Shown piece after piece: positions 41,711-46,994 of a DNA stretch of 46,994 nucleotides. The stretch comes from Fredinandcohnia onubensis. Its GTDB lineage: Bacteria; Bacillota; Bacilli; Bacillales; Bacillaceae_L. The notes beneath the pieces were generated by a model. It saw only the letters and a program-made list of their open reading frames with translations. It did not search any database and was not told the origin of the DNA. How positions within the stretch are numbered: the stretch's first letter is position 1; every line of letters starts with the position of its first letter. Location of the stretch: the NCBI RefSeq assembly GCF_002734285.1, contig NZ_NSEA01000036.1:1-46994 (forward strand), read 5' to 3'. Both the position numbers and the translations under genes were made by a program.

Positions 41711-41728
41711 ATGTGAAGGATATCACAT
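41711..41728. promoter_or_regulatory. CRP/FNR-type operator upstream of sigB
   Basis: ATGTGA-AGGATA-TCACAT, a perfect 6-bp-arm palindrome with the TGTGA-N6-TCACA pattern used by CRP/FNR-family regulators, including Bacillus Fnr. It ends 78 nt before the sigB ATG. No convincing promoter hexamers were found at a fixed distance, so activator or repressor action is open. Confidence 0.6.
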
Positions 41729-41748
41729 CTTTTCTATCGAAGCACATA

Positions 41749-41766
41749 TTAAGGGATTATCCTTAA
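41749..41766. promoter_or_regulatory. second palindrome upstream of sigB
   Basis: TTAAGG-GATTAT-CCTTAA: two 6-bp arms 6 bp apart, about 40 nt before the sigB ATG. It could be an operator at the transcription start or a leader hairpin. Confidence 0.4.
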
Positions 41767-41806
41767 ATACCTTTCGAAAAAAATAAAGAGAGAGCGGTGG
41801 AAAAGA

Positions 41807-42562
41807 ATGAAAAGGCAATCTACAAATCCGAAAAGAGACGAAGTAGAAAGGCTGGTACAGGACTTCCGAAAAACTGGCTCAAAAGCAATAGAAAGGGAAA
41901 TCGTTGAGAAGTATGAGAATCTGATTCATTCAATTGCTTGGAAATACTCTAAAGGCAGAGCGTTTCACGAAGATATTGTCCAAGTAGGGAGAATTGGACT
42001 TTTAGGTGCAATCAGAAGATTCGATCAAACGGTTGGAAAGAGCTTTAATAGCTTTGCTGTACCAACAATTATTGGTGAAATTAAACATTATTTACGAGAT
42101 AAAACATGGAATGTACATGTGCCAAGAGGGGCTAAGGAACTCGGAATAAAAATAAAAAAGGCAAAAGAAGAACTTACAGTAGCCTTGCAAAGGACACCAG
42201 AGGTACATGAAATCGCAAATTATCTTCATGTAGATAAAAAGGAAGTCCTAGAAGCAATGGAACTTGGACAAGCTTATTATTCAAAATCAATTGAAATGCC
42301 GATTGACCAAGAGTCTGAAGGCAAAGCGATAATAGAAACAGTAGGTAAGAAGGATAGAGCTTACGAGAAAGTATTGAAAAGATTGGATGTAAAGAAGGCT
42401 CTCCATGTGCTTTCTAATCGTGAAAAGAAAATTCTTTACTACACATACATTCAAGAGAAGAGTCAAAGAGAGACAGGAAAAATAGTTGGGGTTTCACAAA
42501 TGCATGTGTCCCGCATCCAACGAAATGCCATTAAAAAGCTTCGAGAAGCAGTACTTGGATGA
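41807..42562 (+). CDS. sigB: general-stress sigma factor SigB-like, without its regulators
   Basis: A 251-residue sigma-70 factor of the SigB/SigF/SigG group. Region 2 (KYSKGRAFHEDIVQVGRIGL, RRFDQTVGKSFNSFAVPTII), region 3 and region 4.2 (SQRETGKIVGVSQMHVSRIQ) are complete; VPTIIGEIKHYLRDKTW and HVPR match SigB closely. In B. subtilis sigB sits inside an eight-gene operon with rsbR, S, T, U, V, W and X between ndoA and ydcI. Here the 260 bp between ndoA and sigB, and the 55 bp between sigB and tex, contain none of them, so no anti-sigma factor is beside it. Start ATG 41807. Confidence 0.85.
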   Translation: MKRQSTNPKRDEVERLVQDFRKTGSKAIEREIVEKYENLIHSIAWKYSKGRAFHEDIVQVGRIGLLGAIRRFDQTVGKSFNSFAVPTIIGEIKHYLRDKTWNVHVPRGAKELGIKIKKAKEELTVALQRTPEVHEIANYLHVDKKEVLEAMELGQAYYSKSIEMPIDQESEGKAIIETVGKKDRAYEKVLKRLDVKKALHVLSNREKKILYYTYIQEKSQRETGKIVGVSQMHVSRIQRNAIKKLREAVLG

Positions 42563-42617
42563 GCTAATTTTGGTAGAATAGATAAGGGTTAGAAGTGAAA
42601 GTAGGAGGAAAACAGTT

Positions 42618-44795
42618 TTGACACAAACATTGCAATCAAATGAAATGATGGTAAAAACCATCGCCAAAGACATTGGAATTACAACAAAGCAAGTGCATAG
42701 TGTGATTAACCTCTTAGATGAAGGCAATACCGTACCTTTTATCGCGCGTTATCGTAAAGAACTGACAGGTTCTTTAGATGAGGTACAAATTAAAGATGTA
42801 CAAGAAAAATGGACGTATTTACAGAACCTTGAGACACGAAAAGAAGAGGTTATTCGACTTATTTCTGAACAAGGAAAGCTAACTGATGAGCTTCAAGCAG
42901 AAATCATGAAATCGACAAAGCTACAGCAGGTTGAGGATTTATACAGACCATATAAGCAAAAGCGTCGTACAAAAGCGACCGTGGCAAAAGAAAAGGGACT
43001 CGAGCCACTTGCAGAATGGTTATATACCTTCCCAATGAATGTAGATGTCTTACAATATGCTACCGGGTTCATTTCAGAGGAAAAAGAAGTACTCAGTGCT
43101 GAAGATGCTATCCAGGGGGCTAAAGATATTATCGCTGAGTGGATTTCGGATGACGCGAGTTTCCGTCAATGGATCCGCAACGAAACCTTCAAACAAGGCA
43201 CAATTGAAACAGTGGTAAAGGATCAAGAAAAAGACGAAAAAAATGTCTACGAAATGTACTATGAATACAAAGAGCCTATTCATAAGGTAGTTCCACACCG
43301 TGTACTAGCGATGAATCGCGGAGAAAAAGAGGAGATCTTACGTGTATCAATTGAACCACCTCTTGACCGAATTGTAACCTTCTTACATCGGAAAATCGTA
43401 AAGAAGGAAAATTCACCGGTAACTCCATATATCGTAGAAACAATTGAAGATAGCTATAAACGCTTGATTCAGCCTTCAATTGAAAGAGAAATCCGAAAAG
43501 AGTTGACGGAGAAGGCAGAAGACAGAGCCATTCACATTTTCTCAGAAAACCTTCGTAATCTACTCTTACAGCCACCACTAAAAGGTAAGGTTGTTCTAGG
43601 GGTTGACCCTGCTTATCGTACAGGATGTAAACTAGCTGCTGTTGATGAAACAGGGAAGGTTTTAAAAATAGATGTCATTTACCCACATCCGCCAGTGAAT
43701 AAAAAAGAAGAAGCGGTTAAGAAAATCAAATCCATTCTCCAGGAATTTAAGGTTGAAATGGTGGCAATCGGAAATGGTACAGCCTCAAGAGAAACAGAGC
43801 AGTTTGTCACTGATGTTTTAAAAGAAGTAAATCAAGATATCTTCTATATTATCGTGAATGAAGCGGGTGCAAGTGTGTACTCAGCATCCGATATCGCGCG
43901 AGAAGAATTTCCTGATTTCCAAGTTGAAGAAAGAAGTGCGGTTTCCATTGCAAGAAGACTTCAAGATCCATTGGCAGAACTAGTGAAAATTGATCCGAAG
44001 TCAGTGGGAGTAGGTCAATACCAGCATGATGTTTCACAGAAAAAATTAAATGACCAGCTAACCTTCGTCGTTGAAACGGTAGTTAACAAGGTTGGAGTGA
44101 ATGTAAATACAGCATCCCCATCCTTATTACAATATGTAGCTGGCCTATCCAAAGCTGTCGCAAACAACATCGTCAAAAAACGTGAAGAACAAGGGAAGTT
44201 CACGAACAGAAGCGAATTAAAGAACATTCCACGCCTAGGTGCAAAAACATATGAGCAATGTATCGGATTCCTTCGTATTGTTGATGGTAATGAACCATTA
44301 GACCGTACAGGAATTCACCCGGAAAACTATAAGGAAGTTAAAAAACTTCTTGCGAAATATGGTTTAACGAGTAATGACCTTGGTACAGATAATTTAAAAG
44401 AAGCCATCTCATCTATCGTGGCAGAGGAAGTGGCTGCTGAAATGGGAATTGGTGAAATCACCATTCACGATATTACGGAAGCGTTAGTAAGCCCCGAACG
44501 CGATCCACGTGATGAACTGGCAAAACCATTACTTAAAAAAGACATCCTTAGGCTTGAAGACATTGCGAAAGGAATGGAGCTTGAAGGAACCGTTCGAAAT
44601 GTTGTAGATTTTGGAGCGTTTGTTGACATTGGAGTTAAGCAGGATGGCTTAGTCCATATCTCAAAACTAAGCAATAACTTCGTAAAACATCCACTTGATG
44701 TAGTATCAGTCGGAGATGTTGTAACGGTCTGGATAGATGACGTCGATGTTAAAAAAGGAAGAGTGGCATTAACAATGCTGCCGCCACAAAACTAA
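42618..44795 (+). CDS. tex: Tex family S1 RNA-binding transcription accessory protein
   Basis: A 725-residue cytoplasmic protein (YdcI in B. subtilis). It contains the N-terminal helical Tex region, a YqgF/RNase H-like domain (about 325-455: GVDPAYRTGCKLAAVDETG), a helix-hairpin-helix pair (about 490-560: VNTASPSLLQYVAGLS, LKNIPRLGAKTYEQC) and a C-terminal S1 domain (about 650-720: GTVRNVVDFGAFVDIGVKQD). Tex proteins bind nucleic acid and affect transcription and toxin expression in pathogens; biochemical activity is not settled. TTG 42618 is 9 nt after AGGAGG. Confidence 0.93.
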   Translation: MTQTLQSNEMMVKTIAKDIGITTKQVHSVINLLDEGNTVPFIARYRKELTGSLDEVQIKDVQEKWTYLQNLETRKEEVIRLISEQGKLTDELQAEIMKSTKLQQVEDLYRPYKQKRRTKATVAKEKGLEPLAEWLYTFPMNVDVLQYATGFISEEKEVLSAEDAIQGAKDIIAEWISDDASFRQWIRNETFKQGTIETVVKDQEKDEKNVYEMYYEYKEPIHKVVPHRVLAMNRGEKEEILRVSIEPPLDRIVTFLHRKIVKKENSPVTPYIVETIEDSYKRLIQPSIEREIRKELTEKAEDRAIHIFSENLRNLLLQPPLKGKVVLGVDPAYRTGCKLAAVDETGKVLKIDVIYPHPPVNKKEEAVKKIKSILQEFKVEMVAIGNGTASRETEQFVTDVLKEVNQDIFYIIVNEAGASVYSASDIAREEFPDFQVEERSAVSIARRLQDPLAELVKIDPKSVGVGQYQHDVSQKKLNDQLTFVVETVVNKVGVNVNTASPSLLQYVAGLSKAVANNIVKKREEQGKFTNRSELKNIPRLGAKTYEQCIGFLRIVDGNEPLDRTGIHPENYKEVKKLLAKYGLTSNDLGTDNLKEAISSIVAEEVAAEMGIGEITIHDITEALVSPERDPRDELAKPLLKKDILRLEDIAKGMELEGTVRNVVDFGAFVDIGVKQDGLVHISKLSNNFVKHPLDVVSVGDVVTVWIDDVDVKKGRVALTMLPPQN

Positions 44796-44802
44796 TAAAT
44801 CT

Positions 44803-44832
44803 AAAAACACTGCTCACGAGCAGTGTTTTTTT
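44803..44832 (+). terminator. terminator of tex, overlapping cmpA
   Basis: AAAACACTGCTC pairs with GAGCAGTGTTTT and is followed by TTT. The hairpin contains the last codons and the stop of cmpA, read on the other strand. Confidence 0.85.
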
Positions 44833-44927
44833 CTATAAAAATACCAGCATTGATTCAATAATTTAATTTGGTATCGATTTTTCTCATAGTAGGCGCGTTT
44901 CATTTGATTTTGAAGCCAAGTAGGCAT
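44814..44927 (-). CDS. cmpA: cortex morphogenetic protein CmpA
   Basis: A 37-residue protein beginning MPTWLQNQMKRAYYEKNRYQ and ending YFYRKKHCS, almost the same as B. subtilis CmpA. CmpA acts in the mother cell during sporulation: it participates in quality control of the spore envelope by delivering the coat base protein SpoIVA to ClpXP when assembly fails, thereby checking cortex formation. ATG 44927 follows GAGGAGG. It lies between tex and sprT, the B. subtilis arrangement, and shows that the host forms spores. Confidence 0.93.
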   Translation of the reverse strand: MPTWLQNQMKRAYYEKNRYQIKLLNQCWYFYRKKHCS

Positions 44928-45080
44928 AGGCTAAACCTCCTCGTTAATAAACTTTTACCCTCCAAAAAATTAAAAAAATGATACTATAGTGATGAAGTTA
45001 CCAAACTATAGGTTTGAGTATATATAGTGTATGCAGATACAGTATGTCCTGTTCGAAAAGGATAGAAAGGAGAAAAAAAC

Positions 45081-45542
45081 ATGGAACAGTTTGAACTACA
45101 AAAAATAGTGGAAGAGGTTTCTTTAGAATTGTTCGGTAAACCATTTCTTCACAAAGCCACTTTTAACAATCGATTACAAACGACAGGTGGCAGGTATCTT
45201 CTAAAATCTCACAATATTGAACTGAATCCAAAATATTATCAAGAACGTGGAATCGAAGAATTAGTCGGGATTATTAAGCATGAACTGTGCCATTATCATT
45301 TGCATATAGAGGGAAAAGGATATCAGCATCGCGATCGGGACTTTCGGAATCTCTTAAATGCTGTGGACGCTCCCCGATTCTGTAAACCATTAGAATCTGT
45401 CACAAGAAGAAAAATGTCAAAGCAATACTTGTATACATGTACAAGCTGTGGGCTAGGATATGTAAGGAAAAGAAGGATCGATACAAAACGGTACGTTTGT
45501 GGAAAATGCTCAGGGAAATTAATGGAAGTAAAAAAAGTTTGA
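45081..45542 (+). CDS. SprT-like zinc protein (YdcK)
   Basis: A 153-residue SprT-family protein. The zinc protease motif H67-E-L-C-H71 lies in [15 protein letters not shown], and a C-terminal zinc ribbon has C120-x2-C123 and C140-x2-C143. In eukaryotes SPRTN degrades DNA-protein crosslinks; the bacterial form's role is untested, though the motif implies metal-dependent peptidase activity. It precedes the tRNA cluster, as in B. subtilis. Start ATG after AAAGGAGAA. Confidence 0.88.
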   Translation: MEQFELQKIVEEVSLELFGKPFLHKATFNNRLQTTGGRYLLKSHNIELNPKYYQERGIEELVGIIKHELCHYHLHIEGKGYQHRDRDFRNLLNAVDAPRFCKPLESVTRRKMSKQYLYTCTSCGLGYVRKRRIDTKRYVCGKCSGKLMEVKKV

Positions 45543-45613
45543 CTCAGGTTTAATCATGTGATAAATTATAAAAGTCGCCGCAAAAACGGTGAATAATAAA
45601 AAAATAGATACTC

Positions 45614-45642
45614 TTGACAACAAGGGAGTCTGTTTTTATAAT
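45614..45642 (+). promoter_or_regulatory. consensus promoter of the tRNA cluster
   Basis: TTGACA (45614-45619), 17 bp, TATAAT (45637-45642), both perfect. The predicted start is about 14 nt before mature tRNA-Asn. Confidence 0.92.
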
Positions 45643-45662
45643 AAGAAATGTCGTCACATTAT

Positions 45663-45737
45663 TCCGCAGTAGCTCAGTGGTAGAGCTATCGGCTGTTAAC
45701 CGATCGGTCGTAGGTTCGAGTCCTACCTGCGGAGCCA
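45663..45737 (+). tRNA. tRNA-Asn (GTT)
   Basis: TCCGCAG acceptor with CTGCGGA, anticodon loop CTGTTAA, T arm GTTCGAG, encoded CCA. First gene of the cluster. Confidence 0.97.
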
Positions 45738-45739
45738 AT

Positions 45740-45830
45740 GGGGAAGTACTCAAGTGGCTGAAGAGGCGCCCCTGCTAAGGGTGTAGGTCGCGTAAGCGGC
45801 GCGAGGGTTCAAATCCCTCCTTCTCCGCCA
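45740..45830 (+). tRNA. tRNA-Ser (GCT)
   Basis: A 91-nt class II tRNA with a long variable arm; acceptor GGGGAAG pairs with CTTCTCC through one G-U; anticodon loop CTGCTAA; encoded CCA. Only 2 nt follow tRNA-Asn. Confidence 0.95.
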
Positions 45831-45840
45831 GATTTAAAAT

Positions 45841-45912
45841 GGCCCGTTGGTCAAGCGGTTAAGACACCGCCCTTTCACGGCGGTAACACGGGTTCGAATC
45901 CCGTACGGGTCA
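45841..45912 (+). tRNA. tRNA-Glu (TTC), no encoded CCA
   Basis: Acceptor GGCCCGT with ACGGGTC, discriminator A, anticodon loop CTTTCAC. The sequence continues TACA, so CCA must be added by tRNA nucleotidyltransferase. Confidence 0.95.
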
Positions 45913-45971
45913 TACAATGATGGGATGTAGGATTGATGAAATCTTACCTCCCATTTCTATCTCTTAAACAT

Positions 45972-46047
45972 GGAGGATTAGCTCAGCTGGGAGAGCACCT
46001 GCCTTACAAGCAGGGGGTCGGCGGTTCGATCCCGTCATCCTCCACCA
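45972..46047 (+). tRNA. tRNA-Val (TAC)
   Basis: Acceptor GGAGGAT with ATCCTCC, anticodon loop CTTACAA, encoded CCA. Confidence 0.97.
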
Positions 46048-46137
46048 TTTTATGTTGCGATTATTACTTAGTAATGTCGACGATATTTCGTGTTATTTCC
46101 TACTGAAATAACCCAAAATATCCTCTTGCGGTGAAAG

Positions 46138-46180
46138 TTCATGAAGTTTATTCGAAGAAGAGAATTCATGAAGTCTATTC
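46138..46180 (+). repeat. 16-bp direct repeat before tRNA-Gln
   Basis: TTCATGAAGTTTATTC (46138-46153) and TTCATGAAGTCTATTC (46165-46180) differ at one base, 27 bp apart. The rest of 46048-46182 shows no gene. Confidence 0.6.
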
Positions 46181-46182
46181 AA

Positions 46183-46257
46183 TGGGCTATAGCCAAGCGG
46201 TAAGGCAACGGACTTTGACTCCGTCATTCGTAGGTTCGAATCCTGCTAGCCCAGCCA
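46183..46257 (+). tRNA. tRNA-Gln (TTG)
   Basis: Acceptor TGGGCTA with TAGCCCA, anticodon loop CTTTGAC, encoded CCA. Confidence 0.97.
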
Positions 46258-46292
46258 TTTTCATTACTAGCAATTATTAAAAAACATTGCAT

Positions 46293-46368
46293 GAGCCATT
46301 AGCTCAGTTGGTAGAGCATCTGACTTTTAATCAGAGGGTCGAAGGTTCGAGTCCTTCATGGCTCACCA
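46293..46368 (+). tRNA. tRNA-Lys (TTT)
   Basis: Acceptor GAGCCAT with ATGGCTC, anticodon loop CTTTTAA, encoded CCA. Confidence 0.97.
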
Positions 46369-46383
46369 TTTATATCAATAAAT

Positions 46384-46464
46384 GCGGGTGTGGCGGAATT
46401 GGCAGACGCGCTAGACTTAGGATCTAGTGTCTTTGACGTGGGGGTTCGAGTCCCTTCACCCGCA
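46384..46464 (+). tRNA. tRNA-Leu (TAG), no encoded CCA
   Basis: Acceptor GCGGGTG with CACCCGC, discriminator A followed by CTG, so CCA is not encoded. Anticodon loop CTTAGGA; long variable arm. Confidence 0.95.
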
Positions 46465-46481
46465 CTGTGTATAATCTATTC

Positions 46482-46568
<87 letters not shown>

Positions 46569-46591
46569 AAAAAAGTTTTTTAAAAAAGTAC

Positions 46592-46620
46592 TTGCAATTA
46601 GGTTTGTAAGATGCTATTAT
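46592..46620 (+). promoter_or_regulatory. internal promoter before tRNA-Arg
   Basis: TTGCAA (46592-46597), 17 bp, TATTAT (46615-46620), about 35 nt before mature tRNA-Arg. It may drive tRNA-Arg, Pro, Gly and the rRNA genes beyond. Confidence 0.72.
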
Positions 46621-46655
46621 AGAAAAGTCGCTGATTTCAAATCACTGATTAATAT

Positions 46656-46732
<77 letters not shown>

Positions 46733-46740
46733 TTTCATAT

Positions 46741-46817
46741 CGGGAAGTAGCTCAGCTTGGTAGAGCACTTGGTTTGGGACCAAGGGGTCGCAGGTTCGAA
46801 TCCTGTCTTCCCGACCA
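46741..46817 (+). tRNA. tRNA-Pro (TGG)
   Basis: Acceptor CGGGAAG with CTTCCCG, anticodon loop TTTGGGA, encoded CCA. Confidence 0.97.
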
Positions 46818-46834
46818 GACGAAATTTAATATAT

Positions 46835-46908
46835 GCGGGTGTAGTTTAATGGTAAAACCTCAGCCTTCCAAGCTGATGTCGTGAGTTCGATTCTCATCAC
46901 CCGCTCCA
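46835..46908 (+). tRNA. tRNA-Gly (TCC)
   Basis: Acceptor GCGGGTG with CACCCGC, anticodon loop CTTCCAA, encoded CCA. Confidence 0.97.
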
Positions 46909-46912
46909 AATT

Positions 46913-46994
46913 AGTTCTTTGAAAACTAAACATAATACAAGCGTCAACGTTTAATTCTAAAGTAACAAAAACTATTGAGCAATCAATACTCTTA
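46913..46994 (+). other. probable 16S rRNA leader at the window edge
   Basis: TTCTTTGAAAACTAAACA followed by an AT-rich stretch resembles the leader directly upstream of 16S rRNA in Bacillus. The 16S gene itself would begin outside the window. Confidence 0.55.

Overview
The window is a low-GC Firmicutes chromosome segment, almost certainly from an endospore-forming Bacillaceae (Bacillus sensu lato; I cannot fix genus or species from sequence alone). The evidence is long runs of gene order shared with Bacillus subtilis: ddl-murF-cshA-ydbS-ydbT-ydcA-acpS-ydcC-alr-ndoAI-ndoA-(sigB)-tex-cmpA-sprT followed by a trnS-like tRNA cluster, and the cortex morphogenetic protein gene cmpA. Strong AGGAGG ribosome sites, several TTG/GTG starts, sigma-A promoters, a T-box and CcpA/NagR sites fit the same group.

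Layout. 1-9.2 kb: mixed housekeeping and accessory genes. These are a 2-oxoglutarate oxygenase, a flavin reductase-type protein, a small membrane protein, a NatA/YhaQ-type ABC exporter with its permease, a membrane-anchored helix-turn-helix-like protein, a metallo-beta-lactamase-fold hydrolase, an inverted pair of REP-like palindromes, cardiolipin synthase, a BcrC-type undecaprenyl-diphosphatase and a SAM hydrolase. 9.2-17.7 kb: a tiny unknown protein, a phosphoesterase, a polysaccharide deacetylase lipoprotein, a LiaG-like protein, the divergent catR/catE quinone-stress pair with visible operators, a short Gre-type factor, T-box-controlled tyrosyl-tRNA synthetase, a CAP-domain lipoprotein and kynB. 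18-23.5 kb: the N-acetylglucosamine regulon, nagP and nagA-nagB-nagR plus an unrecognised TIM-barrel-like gene. The same 18-bp NagR (dre) operator overlaps the -35 of both promoters, and a CcpA site lies in the nagP leader. 23.5-26.5 kb: VanZ, rhodanese, a MerR gene whose start is out of frame, and a CNNM/CBS protein.

26.7-45.5 kb is the conserved peptidoglycan / stress block: ddl and murF make and attach D-Ala-D-Ala, alr makes D-Ala, acpS primes acyl carrier protein, and NdoAI/NdoA form a toxin-antitoxin pair. Three departures from B. subtilis stand out. An InhA-type M6 metalloprotease sits between ydcC and alr. A 222-nt element able to fold into a long rod lies just before ydcC. sigB is alone: rsbR-S-T-U-V-W and rsbX are absent, and a perfect CRP/FNR-type palindrome lies upstream of it.

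45.6-46.9 kb: eleven tRNA genes (Asn, Ser, Glu, Val, Gln, Lys, Leu, Leu, Arg, Pro, Gly) behind a consensus sigma-A promoter, with a second promoter before tRNA-Arg. The window ends in a sequence resembling the leader of a 16S rRNA gene. No CRISPR array, insertion sequence or prophage was seen.

Several genes were placed by direct reading because they are short: 9210-9377, 17771-17920, 29284-29388 and cmpA 44814-44927. Several starts were moved inward to match the ribosome binding site (cls, bcrC, tyrS, CAP protein, nagR, murF, cshA, ydbS, alr, ndoAI).
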